Assembly: GCA_932182025.1 (NCBI GenBank)
Contig: CAKNXK010000017.1
Coordinates: 1 to 29,553 of the forward strand
Length of the DNA stretch: 29,553 bases
Source: an uncultured Candidatus Melainabacteria bacterium
Lineage (GTDB): Bacteria > Cyanobacteriota > Vampirovibrionia > Gastranaerophilales > Gastranaerophilaceae
Direction: 5' to 3'
The notes beneath the pieces are model-generated. The model was not told the origin of the DNA and searched no databases. It was given only the letters and a program-made list of their open reading frames with translations. The position numbers and the translations under genes were made by a program. Shown in pieces: positions 1 through 8,065 of this stretch. Every line of letters starts with the position of its first letter. Positions within the stretch are counted from its first letter, which is position 1.

Positions 1-1
1 G

Positions 2-61
2 AAAATCAAAGAACTTGAAAAACGTATTGAAGAACTGGAAAAATTAGTAAAACAATCTTAA
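2..61 (+). CDS. 3' end of an unidentified coiled-coil protein (partial)
   Basis: The frame starting at base 2 is open and ends in TAA at 59-61, giving 19 residues ending KLVKQS. The pattern of Leu/Ile spaced by Glu and Lys (KELEKRIEELEKL) is a typical coiled-coil heptad. The rest of the gene lies outside the window, so no function can be given. It reads toward the hairpin-rich stretch at 62-250. Confidence 0.6.
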   Translation, partial: KIKELEKRIEELEKLVKQS

Positions 62-68
62 AGTTACA

Positions 69-250
69 ACTACCGGTGCAACCTACTCGAACCTACTGGT
101 AGTCTAACTAAAAAGGCGGACTTGGCAAGAACATCTACTAGCCTGTAGTCCTTACGGAATGTCCGCCGTCCCTTGTTTAAAAAAGCGGGAAATTATTGCT
201 ACAACATTTAAACGGCGAGGTGAACTCAACACCTCGCCGCCCGCGTTTTG
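69..250 (+). ncRNA. Hairpin-rich non-coding stretch, possible small RNA or structured 3' UTR
   Basis: Three stems can be drawn. ACTACCGGT at 69-77 pairs with ACTGGTAGT at 95-103 (nine pairs, one G-U). GGCGGAC at 115-121 pairs with GTCCGCC at 161-167, enclosing a small CTAC/GTAG hairpin. A ten-pair GC-rich stem lies at 213-239. The stretch is richer in GC than its surroundings and has no convincing reading frame. I could not match it to SRP RNA, 6S RNA, tmRNA, RNase P RNA or a known riboswitch. It may be an independent RNA ending in the 213-239 hairpin, or the structured tail of the upstream transcript. Strand is assumed from the neighbouring genes. Confidence 0.3.
213..248 (+). terminator. 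Strong hairpin, probable Rho-independent terminator
   Basis: CGGCGAGGTG (213-222) and CACCTCGCCG (230-239) form a perfect ten-pair stem with a seven-base loop. It is followed by CCCGCG and a short T run (245-248). AAAAGCGGG at 181-189 can pair imperfectly with CCCGCGTTTT to make an outer stem. The T run is short and set off by six bases, so termination may be partial. Confidence 0.5.
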
Positions 251-281
251 TTAGACAGGGAAAAAATCTTGTAAAAACTAT

Positions 282-301
282 TGTAAATTTTTGTAACAAT
301 T
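282..301 (+). repeat. 20-base motif, copy 1 (upstream of the MGMAASQ gene)
   Basis: TGTAAATTTTTGTAAC plus four further bases is identical to 17280-17299, upstream of the flagellin remnant. This copy lies almost entirely inside an inverted repeat, CAGGGAAA (256-263) and TTTCCCTG (300-307), which overlaps its last two bases. It sits about 80 bases before the start codon at 383, just upstream of the sigma-28 promoter. A regulator site is plausible but unproven. Confidence 0.5.
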
Positions 302-313
302 TCCCTGAAAAAT

Positions 314-341
314 TAAAGATTTACCTTAAATTAGCCGTAAT
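314..341 (+). promoter_or_regulatory. Sigma-28 (FliA/SigD-type) promoter for the MGMAASQ gene
   Basis: TAAAGATT at 314-321, a 12-base spacer and GCCGTAAT at 334-341 match the flagellar sigma consensus (TAAA, about 15 bases, GCCGATAT). The same TAAAGATT box with the same spacing precedes the gene ending at 19534, where the second box is a perfect GCCGATAT. The predicted start of transcription is about 35 bases before the ATG at 383. Confidence 0.6.
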
Positions 342-382
342 ACATAGAAAAGGGACAACTATAAAGGAAAGCGATTTAAACT

Positions 383-1873
383 ATGGGAATGGCAGCATCA
401 CAAGGTAGATTTTTACAGCTGACTAGCCGAAAAAATAATATCGGCTTACAGCTTACTCGCTTGTCTAATGAAAAAGTTTCCCTTACTCGTGAAATGCAAA
501 ATGTTTCACGCAGATATCAGGATGCTTTAAATACTAAAACTTTGAAATGGTCTAATAATGCAGGTGTATCTTATATTGATTTAAGCTATTCCAACTTAAT
601 GACACCAAGTGCGATGAATCAGCAACAACCATATGTTTTGACTGATTCTGCAGGTAAAGTTGTAATTGCTTCCAACTATTCAAAATATGCGGAAATGATT
701 TCACCAGACGGCGCTGCTGGTGGTGACTGGAAAAATAACAGAACAAAAATTCTTGCTGAGCTTACAGGAATTGATGAAGGAAAGCTTAACAGCTATGATT
801 CTGCTAAGGCAAATCTTGATGCAGCTCAAGCAAATCTTGACGGCTTGAATGATTACAAGGAAACAAAGATTGATCCGCTAATGAAAAAATTTGAAGGTAA
901 AGGCGGAACAGCAGCTTTAGTTGAAAAACTCGGAAGCACAACAGGCGGTGGAAGCTTTGCTTCGAAAGGTAACTGGAAAGATGCTTACAATTCGGGCGAT
1001 TCTATTAAGATTTCAGGCACTTCCGAATTACAGGGTATTGCTAATCAGTTGAAAAACCTTGCTGCATATTTCCCAGATATTGAAACAGCAGATTTTGAAA
1101 AAGGCATTGATAATTCTATTAAGGGCTCAATGACGGCAATGGCAAACGGAACCGAATTACCAACAGGTGGAACCGTTACAGGCTCTAAAGACAAAGGTTT
1201 TGAAGTTAATGTAGTTGCTCTAATTAATTCTGCCCTATCGGCAGCAGGTGCCACAAAAGCCCCTGATAATGCTTATGCAGGTTCAAGTAAAGTGAACTAC
1301 GAATGGTATGATACTTCAAAACCTGAATATGCAACATGGAAAACAGAACATGATGCATGGCATGAAAAATATGAAGCAGGAATGGCTCAATATAATACGG
1401 CAGAATCTGCTTTAGCAAGTATATTTACTTCTGCAGAAGAAAGCGAATTTGCTTTTTATGATGCAATATTTACAGCTATTGCAGAAAAAGGCTGGACACA
1501 GAATAATAAAGTTACTGATACAAGCTATCTTAACGAAATGCTTCAAAACGGAATTTATTCATTGACTACAATGACAAAGAGCTTGTATGTTGATGGTCAG
1601 AATACTGATGGTTCAGCAAGATTTAATTATGAATATTCAACTGATATTGCAGTGAACAATAACCATGTTTATACGGTAAATGACAGTGATGTTCAAAATG
1701 ATGCAATGGTTGATTACGAATACGAAAAAAGTATCATTAACGCAAAAGAAACCCGTATTGATACAAGAATGAAAAACCTTGAAACCGAACAATCTGCAAT
1801 TACCCAAATGCTTCAAGGTCTAGAACAGGTACGTAACGATAATATCGAACGAACTTTTAGTATATTTAGTTAA
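383..1873 (+). CDS. Coiled-coil protein of the MGMAASQ family, flagellar/export-associated by promoter
   Basis: This 496-residue protein starts MGMAASQGRFLQLTSRKNN, an opening I associate with a protein family repeated in Gastranaerophilales genomes and of unknown role. The first 60 residues and the last 60 look like amphipathic helices, with a Gly/Ala/Asn/Thr-rich middle. Flagellar axial proteins and type III-exported proteins share this plan of terminal helices around a variable core. There is no signal peptide or membrane segment. An AAAGGAAA stretch at 363-370 is a distant ribosome site. The sigma-28 promoter at 314-341 suggests expression with the flagellar late genes, so a secreted or surface protein of the flagellar export route is the best guess. 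Homology to known flagellar proteins is not visible by eye. The ffh gene follows after about 50 bases. Confidence 0.75.
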   Translation: MGMAASQGRFLQLTSRKNNIGLQLTRLSNEKVSLTREMQNVSRRYQDALNTKTLKWSNNAGVSYIDLSYSNLMTPSAMNQQQPYVLTDSAGKVVIASNYSKYAEMISPDGAAGGDWKNNRTKILAELTGIDEGKLNSYDSAKANLDAAQANLDGLNDYKETKIDPLMKKFEGKGGTAALVEKLGSTTGGGSFASKGNWKDAYNSGDSIKISGTSELQGIANQLKNLAAYFPDIETADFEKGIDNSIKGSMTAMANGTELPTGGTVTGSKDKGFEVNVVALINSALSAAGATKAPDNAYAGSSKVNYEWYDTSKPEYATWKTEHDAWHEKYEAGMAQYNTAESALASIFTSAEESEFAFYDAIFTAIAEKGWTQNNKVTDTSYLNEMLQNGIYSLTTMTKSLYVDGQNTDGSARFNYEYSTDIAVNNNHVYTVNDSDVQNDAMVDYEYEKSIINAKETRIDTRMKNLETEQSAITQMLQGLEQVRNDNIERTFSIFS

Positions 1874-1891
1874 AATTCAAGCATGTTTGTG

Positions 1892-1918
1892 ATACCCTGA
1901 TATTGTATTAAGGGGTAT
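1892..1918 (+). promoter_or_regulatory. Hairpin covering the ffh ribosome binding site
   Basis: ATACCCT at 1892-1898 can pair with GGGGTAT at 1912-1918 around a 13-base loop (seven pairs, one G-U). The GGGG at 1912-1915 is the Shine-Dalgarno sequence for the ATG at 1925. Closing the hairpin would hide it, so translation of ffh could be controlled here. Energy is modest and no trigger is evident. Confidence 0.35.
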
Positions 1919-1924
1919 TATTTA

Positions 1925-3316
1925 ATGTTTGAATCATTATCGGATAAATTACAGGATATTATTGCAAAGACTTCCGGTCAAAGCGAATTGACTCAGGATA
2001 ACATGCAAGATGCTTTAAGAGAGATTAGAAGAGCTCTTTTAGAGGCTGATGTAAACTTGCGTGTTGTTAAGTCTTTTATTTCCAATATTAAAGATAGAGC
2101 AGAAGGAGAAGATGTTGTAAGAGGTGTTAACCCTTCGCAACAGCTTGTTAAGATTGTTCATGATGAATTGATTAACCTTCTCGGTAAAGAAACTAAACCG
2201 CTTGTATTCAACGGCAGTCCTGCTTTAATTATGATGCTTGGTTTGCAAGGTTCAGGTAAAACGACATCTTCTGCTAAACTTGCCGTAAAACTTAAAAAAG
2301 AAGGTAAAAATCCGCTTCTCGTTGCCTGTGACGTATATCGCCCTGCTGCAATTACTCAGTTGAAAACTTTAGGAGAACAAATTGGTGTAGAAGTTTATTC
2401 TCAAGAAGGCACTGATGTACAAACTATTGTAAATAATTCGATTAATTATGCTAAAGAAAAAGGTTTTAATGTTCTTATTTTAGATACAGCAGGTCGTTTG
2501 CAGATTGATACAGAGATGATGGCAGAACTTCTGCTTATTGATCGTGTATTTAAACCTGCGGAAAAACTTCTTGTAATCGACTCTATGACAGGTCAGGAAG
2601 CGGTTAATGTTGCGGAAAACTTTGATGCACAGTTAAATATTTCAGGTCTTGTTTTAACAAAATTAGATGGTGATTCCAGAGGTGGTGCGGCTTTAAGTAT
2701 TGTCTACTGTACAGGAAAACCGATTAAACTAACAGGTACAGGAGAAAAACTTAATGCATTGGAAGATTTTTATCCTGAAAGAATGGCAGATAGAATTCTT
2801 GGTATGGGTGATATTGTATCTCTTGTTGAGAGAGCTCAAGAGGTTTTTGATGAAAAAACTACACTTGAAATGGAAAAGAAAATGGCAAAAGCGGAGTTTT
2901 CTTTTAATGATTTCTTGAAAATGCAATCTCAAATGAAAATGTTTGGTTCAATGGATCAACTTCTTGGCATGATTCCGGGGTTGAAAATGTCAAAAGACGA
3001 TAGACAAATGATTTCTCACGAGGGTGAAAAACAGTTTAAAAGGATTGAAGTCTTTATACAATCTATGACTCCGGAAGAGCGTGAGCATCCTGAATTAATG
3101 AATTCGTCACGCAAAAAACGTATTGCCAAGGGTTCAGGTATTCCAATCCATGATATTAATCTTTTTATTAATCAGTTTGAGCAAATGCGTAAGATGATGA
3201 AGGGAATGTCTGATTTAAAATCCAGTATGGGTAAAATGGCAGGAAAATTAGGACAGCAAAGTGCAGGTAAGCTTTCAATGCATCAAATGATGAAGAATAT
3301 GAGGCGTTTTAAATGA
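1925..3316 (+). CDS. ffh: Signal recognition particle GTPase Ffh
   Basis: The protein binds signal sequences emerging from ribosomes and, with the SRP RNA, delivers them to the receptor FtsY at the membrane. The 463 residues show the N domain, then the G domain with the P-loop GLQGSGKTT near residue 108, DVYRPAA, DTAGR and TKLDGDSRGGAALS. The Met-rich M domain follows from about residue 320, with the RNA-contacting SRKKRIAKGSG. Length and order of domains are normal. The last four bases overlap pth (ATGA), so the two are translationally coupled. The SRP RNA gene was not found in the window. Confidence 0.97.
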   Translation: MFESLSDKLQDIIAKTSGQSELTQDNMQDALREIRRALLEADVNLRVVKSFISNIKDRAEGEDVVRGVNPSQQLVKIVHDELINLLGKETKPLVFNGSPALIMMLGLQGSGKTTSSAKLAVKLKKEGKNPLLVACDVYRPAAITQLKTLGEQIGVEVYSQEGTDVQTIVNNSINYAKEKGFNVLILDTAGRLQIDTEMMAELLLIDRVFKPAEKLLVIDSMTGQEAVNVAENFDAQLNISGLVLTKLDGDSRGGAALSIVYCTGKPIKLTGTGEKLNALEDFYPERMADRILGMGDIVSLVERAQEVFDEKTTLEMEKKMAKAEFSFNDFLKMQSQMKMFGSMDQLLGMIPGLKMSKDDRQMISHEGEKQFKRIEVFIQSMTPEEREHPELMNSSRKKRIAKGSGIPIHDINLFINQFEQMRKMMKGMSDLKSSMGKMAGKLGQQSAGKLSMHQMMKNMRRFK

Positions 3317-3870
3317 AGCTTATAGTCGGACTGGGTAATATCGGGAATAAATATACTTTTACAAGACATAACACAGGGTTTATGCTGGCAGATAGCATTG
3401 CACTTAATAATAATCTTACTTTTCGTGAAAATTCCCGTTTAAAATGCCTAATGACAAATCTTCGGAATGGTGTGAATGATTATTTAATAATAAAACCTAC
3501 CACATTTATGAACCTATCGGGGGAAGCGGTTAGAGCTGTTATGGATTATTATAAAATCCCGATAGAGGATATTTTAATAGTTTATGATGATTTATCACTT
3601 GAAATCGGTAAAATCAGATTTCGTGCAAACGGTTCAGATGGCGGACATAACGGGATTAAATCTATTATTCAGCATCTTGGAACAAAAGATGTTGCAAGGT
3701 TGAAAATCGGTATTGGGCCGCAGCCAAATCTGCCTTCGGAGGTCTTTGTACTACAAAACTTTTCTAAAGAGGAGCTTGAAACTCTAAAAGGTGTTTTATC
3801 AACTGCAAAAAACGGAATAGAATGTTTCTTTAAAGAAGGAATTGCGGTTGCTCAAAATAAGTTTAATTAG
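3313..3870 (+). CDS. pth: Peptidyl-tRNA hydrolase
   Basis: Pth cleaves peptidyl-tRNA that has dropped off ribosomes, recycling the tRNA. The 185-residue protein has the family signatures GLGNIGNKY near the N-terminus, RHNTGF with the catalytic His at residue 19, PTTFMNLSG with the conserved Asn, and YDDLSLEIGKIRFR followed by GSDGGHNG. The start overlaps the ffh stop codon by four bases. The TPR gene begins ten bases after its stop, so ffh, pth and the TPR gene look like one operon. Confidence 0.96.
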   Translation: MKLIVGLGNIGNKYTFTRHNTGFMLADSIALNNNLTFRENSRLKCLMTNLRNGVNDYLIIKPTTFMNLSGEAVRAVMDYYKIPIEDILIVYDDLSLEIGKIRFRANGSDGGHNGIKSIIQHLGTKDVARLKIGIGPQPNLPSEVFVLQNFSKEELETLKGVLSTAKNGIECFFKEGIAVAQNKFN

Positions 3871-3879
3871 GAGATTGTA

Positions 3880-5157
3880 ATGAAACTAGCAGAACAATTA
3901 GAAGAACAAGAAAAATACGAAGAAGCTTATGCCGAATATAAAAAAGAACTTTCTAATAAGGCAGATATTGAGTTGTTGACAAAATTAGGGCATCTAGCCT
4001 TAATTCTTGATAAAAAAGACGAAGCAAAGGCTTTCTATGCAGCTATTTTGGAGTTTGAACCATCAAGCATTCTGGCACATGAGCAATTGCTTGATTTATT
4101 TGTACATGAAGATAAATTTAAATATTATCTGCTTAGAGGAAATTTACATTCACTTCAGCAGCAATTCAGTCATGCTAAGAGTGATTATAGAAAAGCAATA
4201 GATAATGCAAAAGATCAAGAAGAGTCTTTGCCTGCAAGATATTTATTTGCCGGCATGGCTGAAGGTCAGGAAAAGTATCAGGAAGCTATTGATGAGTATT
4301 TGAGAATAGTTGATTATGATGAAGAAAATCCTGTGGCTTATCTTAAACTTGCCGAATTATATGAAAAAACAGAAGGGATTGTTTCTTCCATAGAAATCCT
4401 TGAACGAGGTTTAAAAGAAGGCGGGTTTAAAGAGTTTGAAGAAATTCTTGCCGGATACTATATTCGTAATTCACAGCCGGATAGAGCTTTAGAACTTACT
4501 CAAAACGAATTAACAAAAGCCCGTGCTCTGATGGATTTGGATAGGAATGATGAGGGGTTTAAGGTTCTTAATAATGTAAAAGACCAATATAAAAACCAGC
4601 CGATTTTACATTCTCTTCTTGCTCAATATTATTTCCAAAAGGGGATGAAGGATGAGGCTTTCAAAGAGATTGATGAGTATGCAAAGCTTGATCCGAACTC
4701 ACCATTGATTTATCAAATGAGAGCTTTGATTTATGAAAACGAAGCTGATTCATTCAATGAACACTTGAATTGGGGTAAATATAATATTTTAAAAGGCGAA
4801 AAAGAAGTTGCTTTAAACGAGTATATGACTGCATACCAATACAATAATTCTAATGTTGATTTGATTGAAACAATTGCAGTTCAGCTTGAAGGAATGAAGG
4901 ACTTTACTAAAGCTTGTGAGTTTTATGAAAGACTGGTAGATTTAGAACCAAAAAATGCTAATGCTTTGCAGAAATTAGCCGTTTTTAGAGATTCAATCGG
5001 TGATTATACAATGGCATTAGAATATATGGAAAGACTTAAAGAAGTTGATTCCCGTAATCAGTTTGTTTTGGATAATTACGAAAAATTTAAAGATAGAGCA
5101 GAAAACGGTGGCGGGTTTATGTCAATGTTGAAAAGTATTTTTGGTAAAAGAATGTAA
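3880..5157 (+). CDS. TPR-repeat protein
   Basis: A 425-residue soluble protein built almost entirely of tetratricopeptide repeats, visible as recurring units with Y..A...Y and small-residue positions (for example YEEAYAEYKK, YQEAIDEYLR, DEAFKEIDEYAKLDP, MALEYMERLKEVD). The C-terminus is a short basic hydrophobic tail (MLKSIFGKRM). It has no signal peptide. TPR arrays bind other proteins; the partner is unknown. It begins ten bases after pth with a good AGGAG site and ends just before a strong terminator, so it is the last gene of the ffh operon. A role in translation or protein targeting is guessed only from that position. Confidence 0.85.
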   Translation: MKLAEQLEEQEKYEEAYAEYKKELSNKADIELLTKLGHLALILDKKDEAKAFYAAILEFEPSSILAHEQLLDLFVHEDKFKYYLLRGNLHSLQQQFSHAKSDYRKAIDNAKDQEESLPARYLFAGMAEGQEKYQEAIDEYLRIVDYDEENPVAYLKLAELYEKTEGIVSSIEILERGLKEGGFKEFEEILAGYYIRNSQPDRALELTQNELTKARALMDLDRNDEGFKVLNNVKDQYKNQPILHSLLAQYYFQKGMKDEAFKEIDEYAKLDPNSPLIYQMRALIYENEADSFNEHLNWGKYNILKGEKEVALNEYMTAYQYNNSNVDLIETIAVQLEGMKDFTKACEFYERLVDLEPKNANALQKLAVFRDSIGDYTMALEYMERLKEVDSRNQFVLDNYEKFKDRAENGGGFMSMLKSIFGKRM

Positions 5158-5160
5158 AAA

Positions 5161-5184
5161 AAAACGGGGCGAACGCCCCGTTTT
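5161..5184. terminator. Bidirectional Rho-independent terminator
   Basis: AAAACGGGGCG (5161-5171) and CGCCCCGTTTT (5174-5184) form an eleven-pair stem with a two-base minimal loop, flanked by an A run on the left and a T run on the right. It can stop both the rightward TPR transcript and the leftward yuiD transcript, whose stop codon is at 5188. Confidence 0.92.
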
Positions 5185-5187
5185 TTT

Positions 5188-5652
5188 TTATTTTAATAAT
5201 AAATAATGAACCCCATAAGCATAAGCTATGCCAAAAATTGCACCTATTACGACCTGTAAAGGCGTATGTCCGAGCAGTTCTTTTAGTTTTCCACCTGCTT
5301 CAACAAGGTCTTGTTTATATAAGTCCATAATGATTTTGTTTAGACAAGCAGCTTGTTTTCCTGCAGCGCGTCTTACACCGGCTGCATCATACATTACGAT
5401 AAAAGCGTAACCCAGAGCAATTGCAAACTCAATTGAATCATAACCTCTAATTAACCCTACTGCAGTAGAAAGTCCCATAACACCTGCAGCATGAGAACTT
5501 GGCATTCCGCCTGTTGTTGTAAATAATCTTAAATCAACTTTTCTTTTTAAAATTAAATGTAGGAAAAATTTTGCTATTTGCGCTAGAATAATTCCTGAAA
5601 ACGCGACAAATATAACTTCATACCCTGTTCCATAAATCTGACTAAAATTCAT
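5188..5652 (-). CDS. yuiD: Divergent PAP2-family membrane protein (YuiD/DUF212)
   Basis: A 154-residue integral membrane protein with about four hydrophobic segments. The family signature GGMPSSHAAGVMGLSTAVG (residues about 47-65) and YDAAGVRRAAGKQA are clear, both typical of DUF212/YuiD proteins, which are distant relatives of PAP2 acid phosphatases. The SSH motif is kept. The true substrate is not established. The start codon directly abuts the ispA stop codon, suggesting a lipid-phosphate or isoprenoid-phosphate role, which is an inference from context. Confidence 0.9.
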   Translation of the reverse strand: MNFSQIYGTGYEVIFVAFSGIILAQIAKFFLHLILKRKVDLRLFTTTGGMPSSHAAGVMGLSTAVGLIRGYDSIEFAIALGYAFIVMYDAAGVRRAAGKQAACLNKIIMDLYKQDLVEAGGKLKELLGHTPLQVVIGAIFGIAYAYGVHYLLLK

Positions 5653-6522
5653 CTAAACTCCTAAAATCCTGTCCCTTAACTTATTTAAGATTTCTGTAAA
5701 TATCTTCGAATTGTACTTCCCGATTATATCATAACATTCCTGAATTAGCGAGTGGAATTTATTCTTAGCCTCTTCTAGTCCGTACAGTGATACATAAGTC
5801 AGCTTTCCGCTGTTTTTGTCTTTGCCGACCGTCTTTCCAAGCTCTTCAAAAGAGGAAATCTCGTCCATAATATCGTCGTAGATTTGGAATAATAAACCGA
5901 ATTTGCCTGCAAACTCGTCAAGATTTTCTAATTCATCTTCCTCTGCTCCAGCAACAATAGCTCCGCTTCTGATTGCTAAACGGAACAGTGCAGCAGTTTT
6001 ATTCATGTGTATAAAGTCTAATGTTTCTTCAGGAGATTTTACGTATTTACCTCCTTCTGATTCAATATCTACGACCTGACCTGCTATTAGAGCATAAGCA
6101 CCGCCCCATTTGGTGAACTCATGCACTAGTTTTAGAACAGTTGGTTCGGATAAATCTTTTGATTTTTCTATAATCAATTGAGGTGCAAATGTCAAAAGAG
6201 CATCTCCTGCAAGAACAGCGTTAGCTTCTCCAAAAACTTTGTGGTTAGACGGTTTGCCGCGTCGAAAATCGTCGTTGTCCATGCAAGGTAAATCATCATG
6301 AATAAGGCTTTGTACATGAAGCATTTCTATTGCACAAGCTGCCGGCATAGCTTTTTCAATATCACAACCCAGCATTCTTGCGGTTTCAAGACACATTACA
6401 GGACGTAATCGCTTCCCTGGAAGCATTAGTGTGTATTTCATTGCTTTAAAGATATCTTCCGGATAAGTTATCGGCATGTATTCATCTAATTTTTTATCAA
6501 CTAAACTAATCAAGTTCTTCAT
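5653..6522 (-). CDS. ispA: Polyprenyl synthetase (farnesyl/geranylgeranyl diphosphate synthase)
   Basis: The enzyme condenses isopentenyl diphosphate with allylic diphosphates to make C15 or C20 chains for undecaprenyl and quinone synthesis. In 289 residues it has the first Asp-rich motif in LIHDDLPCMDNDDFRRGKP (DDxxxxD form, the bacterial farnesyl type) and the second in QIYDDIMDE. KRLRP near residue 37 and the GEANAVLAGDALL stretch also fit. The first 17 bases overlap the end of rsgA, and yuiD follows with no gap, so the three are one leftward operon. The product length is inferred from the motif, not proven. Confidence 0.94.
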   Translation of the reverse strand: MKNLISLVDKKLDEYMPITYPEDIFKAMKYTLMLPGKRLRPVMCLETARMLGCDIEKAMPAACAIEMLHVQSLIHDDLPCMDNDDFRRGKPSNHKVFGEANAVLAGDALLTFAPQLIIEKSKDLSEPTVLKLVHEFTKWGGAYALIAGQVVDIESEGGKYVKSPEETLDFIHMNKTAALFRLAIRSGAIVAGAEEDELENLDEFAGKFGLLFQIYDDIMDEISSFEELGKTVGKDKNSGKLTYVSLYGLEEAKNKFHSLIQECYDIIGKYNSKIFTEILNKLRDRILGV

Positions 6523-7504
6523 GGTCTATATCCTTGTAAATATTTTGTTTTTGGGTGTTTCTTGCACTCTGGCGTTTGCGTGAACTGATTTTCACCGCCG
6601 TTTTTGAGTGAGTTTGCTTGTGTGTGCTTTCTGTTTTAACACCTTGGTATTTAACTTTTTCTTTGTATTCTTTAGCTTCTTCAACAAAAGCTATGTAGCT
6701 TTCATAGCGTGTCATGTCAATTTCACCTAAGTGAGCTTTTACAGCACAATCGGTTTCGTTTATGTGTAAGCAATCTTGGAATTTGCATAAATCTTTGTAT
6801 GGGTAAATTTCGCTGAATAATGTATCCACTTCATGCGGGAGCAGAAAATCAAATTTGAGGTTGCTAAACCCCGGAGTATCAACTATTCTAGTATCCTTGG
6901 CAATTGTAATAATTTCGCTGTGGCGGGTTGTGTGAGTACCTCTGCCTGTCTTTTCGCTGACTTCCTTTGTGCGTAGATTAATCCCGCTTATAGCATTAAT
7001 AAGACTGGATTTCCCAACTCCTGATGAGCCGCAGAGAACGGATGTTTTGTCTTTTAGTATTTCTTTAAACTCATCTAAGCCGAAACCTTCAAGTGCTGAT
7101 GTAAATAAAATATCAAACTCCAGCGGTTCATAGATTGAGAAAACTTTTTCTATCATTGTATCGTTGTCAGACAGGTCGTTTTTGTTAAAACAAAGAACCG
7201 TTTTTAAGTTATGGTATTTAGCAAAAGCGATATAGCGGTTCAGTTGTAGAAAGCTTAATTCAGGTTCTTTTACTGCTGAAATAATTATAACCTGATCTAT
7301 ATTAGCTACAGTTGGACGCGTAATATAGTTTTTTCTTGGTAGAATTTTAACAATTGCACCATCTTCAAACTCAACGAAATCACCAACAAAAACTTTTTGC
7401 TTCTGCTTTTTTATAACCTCGCGGAGTTTGCATTCAAAAGCTTCCTCCCCGCTTTTTACATAATAAAAATCAGAATGAATTTTAAAAATTTGTCCCTTTT
7501 GCAT
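6506..7504 (-). CDS. rsgA: Small ribosomal subunit biogenesis GTPase RsgA
   Basis: RsgA is a circularly permuted GTPase that checks 30S subunit maturation. The order of motifs shows the permutation: an N-terminal OB-like domain, G4 as NKNDL, then P-loop SGVGKSSLI, then TTRHSE and VDTPGF. The C-terminal zinc finger follows (CKFQDCLHINETDCAV). Length is 332 residues; the last 40 or so, after the zinc domain, are a basic, Lys/Thr/Ser-rich tail. The gene faces ribH across a short 69-base divergent promoter region and overlaps ispA at its 3' end. Confidence 0.95.
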   Translation of the reverse strand: MQKGQIFKIHSDFYYVKSGEEAFECKLREVIKKQKQKVFVGDFVEFEDGAIVKILPRKNYITRPTVANIDQVIIISAVKEPELSFLQLNRYIAFAKYHNLKTVLCFNKNDLSDNDTMIEKVFSIYEPLEFDILFTSALEGFGLDEFKEILKDKTSVLCGSSGVGKSSLINAISGINLRTKEVSEKTGRGTHTTRHSEIITIAKDTRIVDTPGFSNLKFDFLLPHEVDTLFSEIYPYKDLCKFQDCLHINETDCAVKAHLGEIDMTRYESYIAFVEEAKEYKEKVKYQGVKTESTHKQTHSKTAVKISSRKRQSARNTQKQNIYKDIDHEELD

Positions 7505-7513
7505 AAATTAATA

Positions 7514-7542
7514 TTAACATAATTATAAAATTCATGTATAAT
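7514..7542 (+). promoter_or_regulatory. Sigma-70 promoter for ribH
   Basis: TTAACA (7514-7519), a 17-base spacer and a perfect TATAAT (7537-7542) lie 31 bases upstream of the ribH start, with AAGGGG at 7559-7564 as the ribosome site. A leftward TATAAT (7527 down to 7522) in the same gap could serve rsgA. Confidence 0.7.
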
Positions 7543-7573
7543 AATAATATACATTATTAAGGGGTAAATAGGT

Positions 7574-8038
7574 ATGAAGACATACGAAGGATTATTAACT
7601 GTCGCAAACGAAAAATTCTGCATTATTATATCAAGATTTAACGAGTTTATCGGCGCAAAACTTTTATCAGGCGCAATTGATGAGCTAAAACGCCATGGTG
7701 TAGCCGAAGATAATATTGATATTGTTTGGTGTCCCGGTGCGTTTGAAATTCCTCTTGTTGCAAAAAAATGTGCTGCAAGCAAAAAATATAACGCAGTTAT
7801 TACATTGGGTGCTGTTATAAAAGGTTCAACTTCTCATTACGATTATGTTTGTGCAGAAGTTTCAAAAGGTGTTGCATCTGTTTCTCTTGAGACAGGTGTT
7901 CCTGTGATATTCGGAGTTCTTACTACTGATAATATCGAGCAAGCTATAGAAAGAGCAGGTACAAAAGCAGGGAATAAAGGTTCTGATGCTGCAAAAGCTG
8001 CTATTGAAATGGCTAATCTTATGACTGCTATTGGTTAG
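7574..8038 (+). CDS. ribH: 6,7-dimethyl-8-ribityllumazine synthase
   Basis: RibH makes lumazine, the riboflavin precursor, from 5-amino-6-ribitylaminouracil and 3,4-dihydroxybutanone 4-phosphate. The 154-residue protein carries CPGAFEIPLVAKK, LGAVIKGSTSHYDYV with the catalytic His, and VPVIFGVLTTDN, all in family positions. No other riboflavin genes are present in the window, so ribH is separated from them here. The murQ start is 28 bases downstream on the same strand, suggesting co-transcription. Confidence 0.95.
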   Translation: MKTYEGLLTVANEKFCIIISRFNEFIGAKLLSGAIDELKRHGVAEDNIDIVWCPGAFEIPLVAKKCAASKKYNAVITLGAVIKGSTSHYDYVCAEVSKGVASVSLETGVPVIFGVLTTDNIEQAIERAGTKAGNKGSDAAKAAIEMANLMTAIG

Positions 8039-8065
8039 TTTATAAAATATAAGTGAGGTGTGTGT

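Noticed and set aside
196..408. A 70-codon open frame overlapping the hairpin at 213-239
   Set aside because: It starts at a TTG with no ribosome site, runs through a terminator-like stem and the sigma-28 promoter, and overlaps the real gene start at 383. Its basic composition is not protein-like.
6468..6500. Sigma-28-like GCCGATAA on the minus strand with TAAA 17 bases upstream
   Set aside because: It lies in the first codons of ispA, inside a co-transcribed operon, and the spacing is one base too long. It is probably a coding coincidence.
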